DNA of 64,000 nucleotides from Psychrobacter immobilis (GCA_904846265.1 CAJHAA010000017.1:1-64000), one strand, 5' to 3'. Positions 36,077 through 47,505 are shown, counted from the stretch's first letter. The notes: a model not told the origin generated them from the sequence alone. Program-made: numbers and translations.

Positions 36077-36715
36077 ATGCCTAACGATACACGCCCGAAA
36101 ACTGGTCAAGAAGCTCTTGCGCTTTTAAAAGAAGGCAATATGCGCTACATAGATAGTTTGACCACCACTGACCCAACAATGCAAAGACGACCTGAATTGG
36201 TTAAAGATCAAGATCCCTTGGCCATTATTTTGGGTTGCTCGGATGCACGAGTACCAGTTGAGATTGTATTTGATCAAGGCTTGGGTGATTTGTTCGTTAT
36301 TCGAGTCGCTGGTAATGTCGTCGCGCCTTCACAGATTGGCTCGATTGAGTTTGCGGCCGAAAAGTTCGGTACAAAATTGGTGGTCGTGCTTGGGCACTCA
36401 CATTGCGGCGCTGTCACGGCTTGTGTTGAGACACTGATCAATCCTGAGAAAAACTATTCGCCCAATTTGCAGTCGATTGTCGATCGCATTCGCCCAAGCG
36501 TTTATAATTTGCATGAGCTGGCCACTGCTAATGGTCAAGATGTCGATGCAGACGAGTTGGTCGATCGCTCTATCCGCGCCAACGTCCGTATGTCAGTTAG
36601 CCAGCTCAAACATGGCTCGCGGGCATTAGAGGACTTAACTAATAGCGGTCAATTGCTGGTCGTTGGTGCAGAGTATGATTTAGAGACAGGAAAAGTACGT
36701 TTCTTAGACAGCTAA
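36077..36715 (+). CDS. Beta-class carbonic anhydrase
   Basis: Interconverts CO2 and bicarbonate. 212 residues from the ATG at 36077, chosen for its AAGGAT site; the frame extends 17 codons upstream. The zinc ligands and catalytic dyad are in LGCSDARVP (Cys, Asp, Arg) and VLGHSHCGAV (His, Cys). The IRVAGNVVAPSQIGSIEFA segment is typical. Cytoplasmic; no signal peptide. A strong terminator follows, so it is probably monocistronic. Confidence 0.95.
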   Translation: MPNDTRPKTGQEALALLKEGNMRYIDSLTTTDPTMQRRPELVKDQDPLAIILGCSDARVPVEIVFDQGLGDLFVIRVAGNVVAPSQIGSIEFAAEKFGTKLVVVLGHSHCGAVTACVETLINPEKNYSPNLQSIVDRIRPSVYNLHELATANGQDVDADELVDRSIRANVRMSVSQLKHGSRALEDLTNSGQLLVVGAEYDLETGKVRFLDS

Positions 36716-36802
36716 TTAATCGGTTAAATGGGTAGCACCCAGTGTGCGCTCTTACAAAACCCACTCAATGCTTTCGCGATTTTTTATTATGATATAAAGG
36801 GT

Positions 36803-36836
36803 CAAGCGCGTAAAAAATATTCACGCGCTTGTTTTT
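36803..36836 (+). terminator. Terminator after carbonic anhydrase
   Basis: CAAGCGCGT ... ACGCGCTTG perfect 9-bp stem followed by TTTTTA. Confidence 0.9.
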
Positions 36837-36868
36837 AAACTCTCTATTTTGTCAATATTAGGATGACT

Positions 36869-37450
36869 ATGTCTATAGCAAATACTGGCTCAGCCACTGA
36901 TAATAATAACGAAGTACTTATCGCTCAACCAACGAGCAGCGTCAATACCGATGGTGTGCAGCCTATCTCAGTACAGACGACAGGTTTTACTTTTAACCAC
37001 ACCATGCTACGTGTCAAAGATCCTGCCAAGTCGTTGGCGTTTTATACCGGTGTCCTTGGTATGACTTTGCTGGCAGTCAAAAAATTCCCTGACATGGGTT
37101 TTGATTTGTACTTTTTAGCCAAGTTAACCGAAAGCGAGCGCGACAATTTGCCCGCGGGTAATGATTTGGAAATCTTTGCATTTCGTCAACGCGGCATCTT
37201 AGAATTGACCCATAATTATGGTACCGAAACGAAAGCTGACTTTAGTTATCATGATGGTAATGGTGAGCCACAAGGTTTTGGACATATCTGTTTTAGCGTA
37301 CCTAGTCTCGATGAAGCGGTTGCTTGGTTTGATAAAAATAATGTCGAATTCAAAAAACGTCCAGAAGATGGCAGCATGAAAAACATTGCCTTTATCAAAG
37401 ATGTTGATGGCTACTGGATTGAAATTGTACAAGCAGATTTAATGGGCTAG
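36869..37450 (+). CDS. gloA: Lactoylglutathione lyase (glyoxalase I)
   Basis: Detoxifies methylglyoxal as its glutathione hemithioacetal. 193 residues from the ATG at 36869, for which AGGA lies at good spacing; an ATG six bases earlier is possible. Metal ligands are visible in FNHTMLRVKD (His), LELTHNYG (Glu), GFGHICFSV (His) and GYWIEIVQ (Glu). The longer, eukaryote-like form has an extra loop (LAKLTESERDNLPAGND) found in Zn-type glyoxalases. About 30 polar N-terminal residues are extra. Cytoplasmic. Confidence 0.95.
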   Translation: MSIANTGSATDNNNEVLIAQPTSSVNTDGVQPISVQTTGFTFNHTMLRVKDPAKSLAFYTGVLGMTLLAVKKFPDMGFDLYFLAKLTESERDNLPAGNDLEIFAFRQRGILELTHNYGTETKADFSYHDGNGEPQGFGHICFSVPSLDEAVAWFDKNNVEFKKRPEDGSMKNIAFIKDVDGYWIEIVQADLMG

Positions 37451-37565
37451 CTTGACAGGCTGGTACGTCAATACGTCAGTTAATCTAGGACATACCCCAG
37501 TCAAACAATCAATTAATCGAGTGAATGGAAGCATAAAGCCAACCAACCAAAGGAGTGACGTCTAG

Positions 37566-38552
37566 ATGCCTACCTCTGAGGCAGAAACGACAGTAAATAC
37601 CAATATAGCGCCTGAACCAGTGACAACGGATGTGCTGACATATCAAAGCATCATTGATTCAGCAAATGAGATAGTGGTTGGCTTTGTTGAACGCATTCCT
37701 TATTTTATCGCATCAATTATTGTTATTCTGATTTTTTGGTTTCTATCGATTGTCTTCAAAAAAGTGGTATATAAACTTTTAGGCAGTCGCAGTCGGCATC
37801 AGAACTTGGTTAAAGTGTTTCAGCGAGTAGGCGGCGCACTCATCATTTTTATCGGTTTTATGATTGCTATGGTGATTGCCGTGCCAGGATTTACGCCTGC
37901 TAAGCTGATTGGTGCACTCGGTATTGGTTCCGTCGCTATTGGTTTTGCCTTTAAAGATATTTTTCAAAACTTGCTTTCTGGTATTTTGCTGCTGATCTCA
38001 GAGCCGTTTCGTATCGGTGATCAGATTGTCTCAGGCGACTATGAAGGGACGGTTGAGGATATTAAAATACGCGCCACGACTATTAAGACGTATGACGGTC
38101 GGCAAGTGGTTATTCCCAACTCTGATTTGTATACTTCAGCATTGACTGTCAATACCGCCTATAAGCAGCGCCGTTTGCAAGTGGCTGTCGGTATTGGCTA
38201 TGAAGATGATATCGAAGCAGCAGAAGCTGAGATTCTACAAGCGTTAGATAAAGTCGAAAGCGTATCGAAGAAAGCGCAGCCAAGTGTGATTGCTACGGGT
38301 TTTGGTGATTCAACGATAGATTTGATGGTACGTTGGTTTATCGAAGATGGCACTCAAGCCAACAAAGTGACGTCGATTCATCAAGTGATCGTAGAGATTA
38401 AGAGCGCACTCGATGCAGCAGGCGTCAACATTCCATTCCCGATACGCACGATAGATTTGAGTGATCCATCAGTGACATCAATTGTGAATAAATTGCATGA
38501 GCAAAAGGCGATCGATGTTAATAACGATGTTAATAAAGCAGCGGCAGAGTAA
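37566..38552 (+). CDS. Small-conductance mechanosensitive channel, MscS family
   Basis: A 328-residue inner membrane channel that opens under hypo-osmotic stress. There are three hydrophobic segments (about 45-65, 90-112 and 115-140), the last being the pore helix AKLIGALGIGSVAIGFAFKD. The beta domain follows (FRIGDQIVSGDYEGTVEDI, VVIPNSDLYT), then a cytoplasmic vestibule. A polar Thr/Asn N terminus precedes TM1. A GGAG-type ribosome site lies just upstream. A terminator follows, shared with the convergent cytochrome c' gene. Confidence 0.94.
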   Translation: MPTSEAETTVNTNIAPEPVTTDVLTYQSIIDSANEIVVGFVERIPYFIASIIVILIFWFLSIVFKKVVYKLLGSRSRHQNLVKVFQRVGGALIIFIGFMIAMVIAVPGFTPAKLIGALGIGSVAIGFAFKDIFQNLLSGILLLISEPFRIGDQIVSGDYEGTVEDIKIRATTIKTYDGRQVVIPNSDLYTSALTVNTAYKQRRLQVAVGIGYEDDIEAAEAEILQALDKVESVSKKAQPSVIATGFGDSTIDLMVRWFIEDGTQANKVTSIHQVIVEIKSALDAAGVNIPFPIRTIDLSDPSVTSIVNKLHEQKAIDVNNDVNKAAAE

Positions 38553-38605
38553 TTTGTTTAGCGCGTTATTTTAAAGAACTACCTTTTACACAATATTTTC
38601 GAAAT

Positions 38606-38643
38606 AAAAATCCGCCATATCAAATGACATGGCGGATTTTTTT
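38606..38643. terminator. Bidirectional terminator between mscS-type gene and cytochrome c'
   Basis: AAAAATCCGCCAT ... ATGGCGGATTTTTT perfect stem with flanking A and T runs, between convergent genes. Confidence 0.92.
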
Positions 38644-38664
38644 ACGATATCAATTTATGACAAT

Positions 38665-39135
38665 TTAGTCAGTTTTGACTTTAAAATCGGTATGACATGA
38701 TTTACAGCTGGCGCCGACTTCACCAAAGGCTGGTTTGACATCATCGATGCTAGTGGCTGTTTGTGCAGCAGCGTTCAGCTCAGCAGTGACTTTTTGAAAG
38801 TTTTCTGCTTCTGCGCGAAAACCATCGGCATTTGACCAAACGGCATCAGTCGCATTGCCAACAGCTTCTTTATTTTCAAAATGACTCCAAGGCGTAGCAG
38901 CGTCTTCTGCTAAAAATGCGGCTTGCTCTTTGAATACGGCGGCATCAAAGGTGTCAGGTGCTTTAATCATATCACCCATGACACCCATCGCATCACCATA
39001 GCTTTTCATGCTATCTTGGCGGGCTTTTACATCAGGGTCAGTGGCAGTGCTACACGCTGTTAGACCTAGGGCGGCTGCCATCAAGGTGATGCCAAAGATA
39101 GCTTTTAATGATTGGTTGGTATGAACCTGTGCCAT
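38665..39135 (-). CDS. Cytochrome c' family lipoprotein
   Basis: 156 residues. The signal ends in the lipobox LGLTAC, so it is probably a lipoprotein, unlike most soluble cytochromes c'. The mature part is a four-helix-bundle class II cytochrome with the haem-binding CKSCH close to the C terminus (GEVGASCKSCHTDFK), the defining layout of cytochrome c'. Such proteins bind NO and protect against nitrosative stress; that role is inferred from family. Confidence 0.88.
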   Translation of the reverse strand: MAQVHTNQSLKAIFGITLMAAALGLTACSTATDPDVKARQDSMKSYGDAMGVMGDMIKAPDTFDAAVFKEQAAFLAEDAATPWSHFENKEAVGNATDAVWSNADGFRAEAENFQKVTAELNAAAQTATSIDDVKPAFGEVGASCKSCHTDFKVKTD

Positions 39136-39449
39136 GTGAATTACTCCTGTAAAATTGGTTAGTAGTAGGCGCGCTTATAAACGCTGGCTTTACATACTGT
39201 TTTTAAGTATCTGCCCTTAAAGGCTTCTTCTAAATTAAAAGGTTTCTTTTAAATACTGCTTTTAAATAAAGCGTATTGTTATAAAAATTATCTCATCATC
39301 TTTTGGAAACGCATTCGCTTCTAAAGGATTTTTCCAACAATAGTTTTCATTGTAACGGTTATCTGTGCAGTGAACGTAAATTTAGTTGTTATATCATCGT
39401 AATTTTTGAGTCAGTGACTTTCGCTCATATAAATTATCGCTCATATAAA

Positions 39450-39474
39450 AAGGTCAGCGTGGATAGCTGACCTT
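39450..39474 (-). terminator. Terminator downstream of hemF
   Basis: AAGGTCAGC ... GCTGACCTT 9-bp stem; on the minus strand it is followed by TTTTTATAT. The rest of 39136-39533 holds only AT-rich sequence and a short direct repeat TCGCTCATATAAA at about 39420-39450. Confidence 0.8.
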
Positions 39475-39533
39475 CTTGATACTCTCTAAAGACAAGCTAA
39501 TAAATACCTTAGCCTTTATTATATTCACACAAA

Positions 39534-40556
<1,023 letters not shown>

Positions 40557-40571
40557 TTAGTGTATTGATGT

Positions 40572-41243
40572 CTACTTATTAAGATGTAACGCGGTATTGA
40601 AATCTTTATCTAACAAATGACCCATGCGGTCGCGCTTGGTCGCTAAATATTCAGCATTCATATCGTTTACCCCAACCAATAAAGGCACGCGTTCCACGAC
40701 ATTAATACCGTGCTCGGTTAGATAAGCCACTTTGTCTGGATTATTGGTGATCAGTCTGACCGCATCAACACCGATATGAGCGAGCATCGGGCCGCACATA
40801 TCATAAATGCGCGCATCAGCAGGTAAGCCCAACATAAGATTGGCATCTAAAGTATCATGACCTTGGTCTTGCAGGGCGTAAGCACGAATCTTATTGGTCA
40901 GACCAATACCGCGACCTTCTTGGCGCAAGTATAATATCGCCCCGCAGCCAGTCTCTTGTATTGCTTGCATCGCTGTGTTGAGCTGCGGCCCACAGTCACA
41001 TTTTAATGAGCTAAAAGCATCGCCCGTCAAGCATTCTGAATGAATACGAATCAATGGAATGGTTTTTTCTGCTAGCGTGGCGTCCGTTTGATTCGGTGAG
41101 CTGTCCGTCATATGTTGGTCGACGACAGGCAGACCGACAGTCAGCATCACATGCTCTTGACCTTCGTCGTTTTCAAAGATATGAATATCAAACTCGCCAT
41201 GACGAGTAGGTAGTTTGGCACTGGTAATAAATTGATATGACAT
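40572..41243 (-). CDS. ribA: GTP cyclohydrolase II
   Basis: Opens the GTP ring to start riboflavin synthesis. 223 residues, a stand-alone RibA with no RibB domain. Zinc ligands lie in [17 protein letters not shown]; the catalytic region is [20 protein letters not shown], and [10 protein letters not shown] is typical. A short Asp/Asn-rich insertion ([19 protein letters not shown]) near residue 45 is extra. It leads a ribA-hemF unit divergent from dxs. Confidence 0.95.
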   Translation of the reverse strand: MSYQFITSAKLPTRHGEFDIHIFENDEGQEHVMLTVGLPVVDQHMTDSSPNQTDATLAEKTIPLIRIHSECLTGDAFSSLKCDCGPQLNTAMQAIQETGCGAILYLRQEGRGIGLTNKIRAYALQDQGHDTLDANLMLGLPADARIYDMCGPMLAHIGVDAVRLITNNPDKVAYLTEHGINVVERVPLLVGVNDMNAEYLATKRDRMGHLLDKDFNTALHLNK

Positions 41244-41803
41244 TAATGTCCTGCATAAGCCGATAAGCGTGGCGGTAGAGGGTCTTTTTTAACCATATTA
41301 AAACAGCGATGACATCCTAGCTGCATGATGAAAGTAGGATAATGCCAGTATAATTCATTCGTAAAGAGTGCATGCTGATTGTCTTTATTATAAAAACACA
41401 CAAAGTTCACAAACGACGCACGATGATTAAAGCGACAATTAAAAATAAATGCTATTATGCCATACTATTTTGACGGATACAGTGACAAGTCTTTGCCCTT
41501 ACATTACTATGTCGTCACTAACATCCGATATTGATGCAGAATAATAAGGCATAATATTATCCCTTGTTATGAAAGCGCCAAAGCAAAGCTCCATCGCTGT
41601 CTATGACGGCAGCGTATGTGCTATTCGGTGCAGCGCCGCTCTTTATATGTTTATATAAAGACATAGAGGCTGCCTGAATAAATTTATGAACAGTTATATG
41701 GTCGATTACACCAATAATGGTGTAGATATTATTGACGTCACTTAGGTAGCATTATGCACTAAGAGGCTGTCTTGTCAGCAGATTGGTAGGTATCGTACGG
41801 TTT
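41244..41803. other. Long leader region upstream of dxs with small hairpins
   Basis: About 560 bp between divergent ribA and dxs. Two perfect small hairpins are present: CTTTATAT-GTTT-ATATAAAG (41641-41660) and ACACCA-ATAA-TGGTGT (41708-41723). A 29-codon frame at 41569-41658 ends within the first hairpin; I cannot support it as a gene. No riboswitch is recognised. Confidence 0.4.
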
Positions 41804-43867
41804 ATGCAGCAGTCACCTCATTCCCCACAGTCTCAGTCCGTATCTATGCCAGCTGTCGATTCTGCTGCCCAGCTGTCGAATTTACAGCAGACTTATACTG
41901 TGATTCCACGCGTCCGTCCTGATACGCCTTTGCTGGATAGCATTGCAGCGCCAGCTGATCTTAATACTCTGACAACCGCTCAACTTATCACCTTGGCTGA
42001 TGAGCTGCGGCTATTTCTATTGTATTCAGCAGGTCAAAGCGGTGGGCATTTTGGTGCTAATTTGGGCGTGGTTGAGTTGACCATTGCGCTGCATTACTTA
42101 CTAGATACGCCGCAAGATCAAATCGTTTGGGACGTGGGTCATCAAGCCTATGCCCATAAAGTCTTGACGGGTCGCCGTGATCAGTTGGCGACGATTCGCT
42201 CGAAAGATGGTTTGACTGCTTTTCCTGAGCGTGCAGAATCCGTTTACGATACCTTTGGCGTTGGTCATTCATCGACGTCAATCTCAGCTGGTTTAGGCAT
42301 GAGCTTAGCACTGCGTTATCAAGGTCGCGCGCAAACCGTCGCTTGTATCATTGGTGATGGTGCAATGACTGGTGGTATGGCGTTTGAAGCGATGAATGAT
42401 GCGGTGCAACAAGATGCGGATTTATTGGTCATTTTGAATGACAATGATATGTCGATCTCTTGTTCTATCGGTGGTTTTTCACGGCATTTAGCGATGCTAT
42501 GGGAGTCAGGATATCAGGTTGATATCTCTGACGCAGGCGAGCCAGTACTATGCCAACGCCCTGATATGCAAGGCTTTGATCGCCGTAAGCGTCACAAAGA
42601 AATGCGTGATGTGCCGCAGTTAGAAGACAATTTATTTAAAGCGATTGGTTTTACCTACTTTGGTCCGTTTGATGGTCATAATATCCCTGAGCTACTGCGG
42701 GTATTGTCACTTGCCAAGCAGATAAAAGGGCCTGTTTTAGTCCATATTTATACTACCAAAGGCAAAGGTTTTGCCCCAGCTGAGTTAGATCCCGTCGGCT
42801 ATCATGCTATCAGCAAGCTGCCTGCCGAAGATAATGAAGCAAAAGATAAAATAGCGAGTAATTCGGAAGCTAAGGTTTCAAAAGTGAAGCCGGCATTAAA
42901 ATATTCGCAAGTATTTGGGCAATTCTTATGTGATAAGGCTGCTGAAGACGATAAGCTGCTTGCCGTCACACCTGCTATGGAAGAAGGCTCGGGGATGATT
43001 GATTTTGCCCGTCAATTTCCGGAGCGGTTTTTTGATGTAGCCATCGCTGAGCAACACGCAGTCACATTGGCTGCTGGTATGGCAACCCAAGGCGTCAAAC
43101 CGATTGTGGCGATTTATTCGACGTTTTTGCAACGTGGCTATGATCAGCTGATTCATGATGTGGCTTTGCAAAACCTTGATGTGATGTTTGCTATTGATCG
43201 TGCTGGCCTAGTCGGTGAAGACGGTGCAACGCATGCCGGCGTATTCGATTTTGCCTTTTTACGCTGCGTGCCTAATATGCTGATTGCCGCGCCAAAAGAC
43301 GAAAACGAATGCTACCATTTGCTTAATACGTGCTATGAGTACCAAGGCTGCACGGCAGTACGCTATCCGCGTGGTGTCGGTACTGGCGCAGTTATTGCAT
43401 CGCCAGCACAGACTTATAACGTTGGCGAGGCAGTGATAGAGTCGGTATTAGGTAGTGAGGATGCGCCTAAAAAGCTGGCGCTACTCGCATTTGGCACCAT
43501 GGTTGCGACGGCTCAGCAAGCGGCAGAAAGCCTAATTGACAATGATATAGCATCAGACTGTCAGGTACATGTCATTAATATGCGCTGGGTAAAACCTTTA
43601 GACACGGCATTATTAGAAAAGTTATTAGAGCAAGGTATTACACACATTGCGACTTTGGAAGAGCACATGATTATGGGCGGCGCGGGCAGTGCGGTAAATG
43701 AGTATTTGCTTAACGAATCGCCAGCCTTTAAAAACAACCATCCTGCCGTTATTAATATCGGCATTCCAGATCGCTTTGTCGCCCATGGCTCACAAGCAGA
43801 GCAAATGGCTGATTGTGGTTTAGATGTTAATGGTGTGGTAAGGCAGCTTGAAAAGCTTCTGTCGTAA
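41804..43867 (+). CDS. dxs: 1-deoxy-D-xylulose-5-phosphate synthase
   Basis: A TPP enzyme joining pyruvate and glyceraldehyde 3-phosphate; its product feeds isoprenoids, thiamine (ThiG) and pyridoxine (PdxJ), both encoded in this window. The TPP motif is [17 protein letters not shown] ... LNDNDMSIS; the catalytic Glu lies in [13 protein letters not shown]; the C-terminal transketolase domain is complete. 687 residues, about 60 longer than usual, from a Ser/Gln-rich N terminus and an insertion before [11 protein letters not shown]. The ATG at 41804 is preferred to a TTG at 41783; neither has a strong ribosome site. Confidence 0.96.
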   Translation: MQQSPHSPQSQSVSMPAVDSAAQLSNLQQTYTVIPRVRPDTPLLDSIAAPADLNTLTTAQLITLADELRLFLLYSAGQSGGHFGANLGVVELTIALHYLLDTPQDQIVWDVGHQAYAHKVLTGRRDQLATIRSKDGLTAFPERAESVYDTFGVGHSSTSISAGLGMSLALRYQGRAQTVACIIGDGAMTGGMAFEAMNDAVQQDADLLVILNDNDMSISCSIGGFSRHLAMLWESGYQVDISDAGEPVLCQRPDMQGFDRRKRHKEMRDVPQLEDNLFKAIGFTYFGPFDGHNIPELLRVLSLAKQIKGPVLVHIYTTKGKGFAPAELDPVGYHAISKLPAEDNEAKDKIASNSEAKVSKVKPALKYSQVFGQFLCDKAAEDDKLLAVTPAMEEGSGMIDFARQFPERFFDVAIAEQHAVTLAAGMATQGVKPIVAIYSTFLQRGYDQLIHDVALQNLDVMFAIDRAGLVGEDGATHAGVFDFAFLRCVPNMLIAAPKDENECYHLLNTCYEYQGCTAVRYPRGVGTGAVIASPAQTYNVGEAVIESVLGSEDAPKKLALLAFGTMVATAQQAAESLIDNDIASDCQVHVINMRWVKPLDTALLEKLLEQGITHIATLEEHMIMGGAGSAVNEYLLNESPAFKNNHPAVINIGIPDRFVAHGSQAEQMADCGLDVNGVVRQLEKLLS

Positions 43868-43955
43868 GTTATACCTTTGAACGTTTTTAAGTTTTTAAAC
43901 TGTCATTTGGACAGAGTATTGGTTAAATAGATAAAAGCTCGATCGATAGAGCGAA

Positions 43956-43986
43956 CGCCTACTTAGTCGTAGGTGCTGACTTTTTT
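43956..43986 (+). terminator. Possible terminator after dxs
   Basis: GCCTAC/GTAGGT stem-loop with a T-run starting 5 nt after it. The remainder of the 346-bp gap to suhB shows nothing else. Confidence 0.45.
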
Positions 43987-44213
43987 ACAACTTACGCAGT
44001 TTGTGATGACCACCAAAATTTGGGTTGGTTTGGCGAACGTCATGGTTTTTTTCGTTTTTTATCGAACAATTTTAGTATAATGCGATCATCGCTTTTAAAT
44101 GGCGCATTTTTTTAATCGTATAAATACAGTGTGATGCAGCGGCTGATTGGCATGTTGTGGGCACAGAGTTCGTCTTATTTTTGACATTCATTCATCAAGC
44201 AAATAGGTTATTT

Positions 44214-45041
44214 ATGGAACCCATGGTCGTCATCGCAGCACGTACTGCTGAAAAAGTTGGTAAAGAGATTTTATATGCGCATCAAAACCGCCATAAAATC
44301 GAGTTGGATATTGAGTCAAAAGGGCTTGATGGATTGGTTACGCGTATTGATCGTTTTAGCGAAGAGCTGACGATTGAAACCCTAAAAGCCAGCTATCCAA
44401 ATCACTCGTACTTGGGTGAAGAGTTTGGTATGCAAGAAGGTCGCGGTGAAGATGCAGACTGGTGCTGGATTATTGATCCGCTAGATGGCACCAAAAACTT
44501 CGTCCATGGTGTGCCGCAGTTTTGTGTGTCTATCGCCGTACAGCATAAAGGCGTAACCCAACATGGCGTGATCTATGATCCTGTCCGTGATGAGATGTTC
44601 TCTGCTAGCCGTGGTAAAGGCGCGCGCTTGAACAATCGCCGTATGCAAGTGAGCGAGCGCAAAACGATTGATGGCGGTCTATTTACCACTGGTCATCCGC
44701 TTGAGCGTAAACGCAATGGCGAAGTCATCTCTTATGCCAAGCAGCATTTTGAAAGCTTGCAAAAAATCTCTGAAGCAGGCGGTCAAGTTCGTCGTTTAGG
44801 CTCAGCTGCGCTTGATTTATGTTATGTCGCTGCTGGTCGTTTTGACGGTTATTTTGAGATGTCAATTAAGCCTTGGGATATCGCGGCAGGCGAGCTTATC
44901 GTGACCGAAGCACGTGGTGTGGTGGTTGACCATACAGGTGCACACAACTCAATGACTTCAGGCTCTATTTTCGCCTGTAACATTAAGTTATTGAAGCCAT
45001 TGATGCAAGTGGTTGTCCCAACGTGGGGTGATGCATTTTAA
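44214..45041 (+). CDS. suhB: Inositol-1-monophosphatase family protein SuhB
   Basis: A Mg-dependent phosphatase; in E. coli SuhB also serves rRNA transcription antitermination. 275 residues from the ATG at 44214, with AGG upstream at good spacing; the frame extends 19 codons further. Metal-site motifs are GEEFG, WIIDPLDGTKNFVHG and KPWDIAAGELIVTEA. The order and spacing of motifs match SuhB. Cytoplasmic. Confidence 0.93.
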   Translation: MEPMVVIAARTAEKVGKEILYAHQNRHKIELDIESKGLDGLVTRIDRFSEELTIETLKASYPNHSYLGEEFGMQEGRGEDADWCWIIDPLDGTKNFVHGVPQFCVSIAVQHKGVTQHGVIYDPVRDEMFSASRGKGARLNNRRMQVSERKTIDGGLFTTGHPLERKRNGEVISYAKQHFESLQKISEAGGQVRRLGSAALDLCYVAAGRFDGYFEMSIKPWDIAAGELIVTEARGVVVDHTGAHNSMTSGSIFACNIKLLKPLMQVVVPTWGDAF

Positions 45042-45078
45042 GCACCACTTAAGCATAATTATCAAAACAACTTAACAC

Positions 45079-45114
45079 TAAAAAGCTGGTTCCATTATGG
45101 AGCCAGCTTTTTTG
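45079..45114. terminator. Bidirectional terminator overlapping the 3' end of the wax ester synthase gene
   Basis: AAAAAGCTGG-TTCCATTATGGA-GCCAGCTTTTTT. The right arm is made of the last codons and stop of the minus-strand gene, so suhB termination and the neighbour's coding end share bases. Confidence 0.85.
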
Positions 45115-46534
45115 TTTTACCATTACCTTTATAGCTACTTTTGTCTTCAACCGTAATGCCTTGAAACTTAAGCGCTTTACTGGTGGTTTCCAACAGTTGC
45201 AACTCTTCTTCAATAAGCGTCAGCATTTCTTGCACATGTGGTAGTGCCTTACTACAAGCCGTAATCCCAAATTCAATCTTATCTAGATAACTAGCAAGGG
45301 TGATATTCATTGCTTGACCGTTGAAGACAATAGACGCAGGGTACAACGATTGCAAACGTGCACCATTCCAATATAGTGGTTTTTCAGAACCAGGCACATT
45401 AGAGATAATCAGGTTAAACGCCTGTTTTTTGGGAAATAGACTGGTCGCTAAATTGATACCTTCCCAAGCATAGGCAATCACGCTGTAGTTAATCACTTGA
45501 GCTTGATTCATACGTCGAAAGCGGCGTTTGCCGTTATTCATACTGCGATGAATCAGTTTGATTCGGCTTAAAGGGTCATCTAAATGCGTGCCCAAATTGG
45601 CCAGTACAAAGGATAATTGATTGCCTGCCACACTGTCATCTGTACGCAGCGACATCGGTACAAAAGCAATGAGTGGCTTGCTAGGCAGCGCATCCATGGA
45701 GATGAGATAACGACGAATAGCACCCGCACATACCGCCAGCACCACATCGTTTTTACTGATATTTAGTCGCTCAGCAATATCGTTAAAACGCTGAATATCA
45801 TAAGACTGCGCGGCTATACGCCGTGATGCTGAGATGCGTTTATTAAGCACACTCATCGGCGCATCAAAAGTACCGACATAACTGTCATCACCATAATTTT
45901 TCAAATTATCCAGCAGTTCGGTAAATACAGGTTTAATGGTTGATATTTGCTCTTTAATGATGCGTAATGCGGAGCGCTCTTTGGGTAAAATTGCATCGAC
46001 TTGATTGCGATGGCGTGCCATTAATGACCAAATCGGTAGCGTTACTGGCTCAGTGGGCGATTGTGATAATGATTTTTTGACAAGGCGCATGGCAGCAATG
46101 CCATCAACCAATGAATGGTGAATTTTGAAGTATAGGGCAAAACGCTCAGGGTCGCCTTCGTTTTCTGGTTGAATACCCTCAATCACATGACATTCCCATA
46201 ATGGCATGGCACGATCCAACAGCCGACCATGTTCTCTTGAAACATACATCAACAATTCGCGAACCCGTGCAGGCTTTGGTAAGGCAACATGATGCAAGTG
46301 ATGCTCAACATCAAAATGTTTGTCCTTTTTCCAAAAAACCAAATGCTCAAGCACTTGGTTAAAAGGAAAGGTAGGCGACACATCAGAATCTTGCATCTGT
46401 TTGACCAATTGGCAAACAAAACCGCTACCCGCATTCTCTGGCAATTCGAATAGGAATAGACCTCCAACATGCATGGGCTGTTTACGCGACTCAAGAAGTA
46501 AAAACAACTGGTCGACTGCTGTGAGAAGCCGCAT
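45095..46534 (-). CDS. Wax ester synthase/acyl-CoA:diacylglycerol acyltransferase (WS/DGAT)
   Basis: A bifunctional acyltransferase making wax esters and triacylglycerol storage lipid, common in Acinetobacter, Psychrobacter and Marinobacter. 479 residues. The catalytic HHxxxDG is HHSLVDG at 139-145. It begins MRLLTAVDQLFLLLESRKQP and carries the conserved NISVPGSE-like NLIISNVPGSEKPLYWNGA and an FVPMSLR motif. It is probably inner-membrane associated with no signal peptide. Encoded alone; the tail is basic (KGNGKTKKLAP). Confidence 0.95.
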   Translation of the reverse strand: MRLLTAVDQLFLLLESRKQPMHVGGLFLFELPENAGSGFVCQLVKQMQDSDVSPTFPFNQVLEHLVFWKKDKHFDVEHHLHHVALPKPARVRELLMYVSREHGRLLDRAMPLWECHVIEGIQPENEGDPERFALYFKIHHSLVDGIAAMRLVKKSLSQSPTEPVTLPIWSLMARHRNQVDAILPKERSALRIIKEQISTIKPVFTELLDNLKNYGDDSYVGTFDAPMSVLNKRISASRRIAAQSYDIQRFNDIAERLNISKNDVVLAVCAGAIRRYLISMDALPSKPLIAFVPMSLRTDDSVAGNQLSFVLANLGTHLDDPLSRIKLIHRSMNNGKRRFRRMNQAQVINYSVIAYAWEGINLATSLFPKKQAFNLIISNVPGSEKPLYWNGARLQSLYPASIVFNGQAMNITLASYLDKIEFGITACSKALPHVQEMLTLIEEELQLLETTSKALKFQGITVEDKSSYKGNGKTKKLAP

Positions 46535-46647
46535 AATAAATCCTTTTATGACGATAAGTTGAGTAAGAGTTACTTCTTTTATTATTATTTTATAGCTGAC
46601 TTTTTATTAAATACTATGAATTTAATAATGGTCATTAAATTTAAAAG

Positions 46648-47472
46648 CTATTGAAAAAAGTATCCTGTTTGCGGTGAGCTCGCAGTCGCCATTTTACGCA
46701 TTGGCATACGACCCGCCAAAAACGCTGCGCGCCCTGCCCAGATGGCATGCTTCATGGCATGGGCCATCATGACTGGGTTTTGCGCATTGGCAATCGCCGA
46801 ATTCATCAGGACGCCATCACAGCCAAGCTCCATAGCCAGTGCTGCATCAGAGGCCGTGCCAACGCCTGCATCGACCAATACCGGTACTTTGGCATTCTCG
46901 ATAATAAGGCTGAGGGTGTGACGATTCAGTAAACCAAGACCTGAGCCAATCAAGCTACCAAGTGGCATAATTGCCACACAGCCCATACTTTCTAATTCTT
47001 GAGCGACGATAGGGTCGTCTGAGGTATAAACCATCACCTCAAAGCCATCATCAATCAATACTTTGGCAGCTTTTAGCGTTTCCATCACATTCGGATAGAG
47101 GGTCTTTTCATCGCCCAATACTTCAAGCTTAACCAGATTATGCCCGCCTAACAGCTCGCGAGCAAGCTTACAGGTACGAATGGCAGTCTCGGCATCGAAA
47201 CAACCAGCAGTGTTGGGTAAGATGGTATATTTATCGGGGGAAATCACATCAAGTAGATTTGGCTCATTGCTGTTTTGCCCAATATTAGTACGACGAATAG
47301 CAACGGTGACAATCTCTGCTGCCGACGCGCCAATGGCGGCGCCCGTTTCAGTCATATCTTTATACTTGCCCGTACCGACCAACAGGCGAGAAGAAAAAGT
47401 ACGACTCCCGACCGTAAAAGTGTCTTGTAAAAGGGGCGTCGGATGAGTAGCAGTGCTTGTGTTCTCTGACAT
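46648..47472 (-). CDS. thiG: Thiazole synthase
   Basis: Forms the thiazole phosphate of thiamine from DXP, dehydroglycine and ThiS-thiocarboxylate. 274 residues from the ATG at 47472, which has an AGGA site; a longer frame begins at a TTG. TIM-barrel motifs are [42 protein letters not shown] and [31 protein letters not shown]. The Schiff-base lysine is in VKLEVLGD. Its partner thiS lies 25 kb away. An extended -10 promoter (TGTTATAAT) lies about 35 bp upstream. Confidence 0.96.
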   Translation of the reverse strand: MSENTSTATHPTPLLQDTFTVGSRTFSSRLLVGTGKYKDMTETGAAIGASAAEIVTVAIRRTNIGQNSNEPNLLDVISPDKYTILPNTAGCFDAETAIRTCKLARELLGGHNLVKLEVLGDEKTLYPNVMETLKAAKVLIDDGFEVMVYTSDDPIVAQELESMGCVAIMPLGSLIGSGLGLLNRHTLSLIIENAKVPVLVDAGVGTASDAALAMELGCDGVLMNSAIANAQNPVMMAHAMKHAIWAGRAAFLAGRMPMRKMATASSPQTGYFFQ

Positions 47473-47505
47473 AACTGAAAATCCTAATGGCGAGTAAAAC
47501 AAAAT

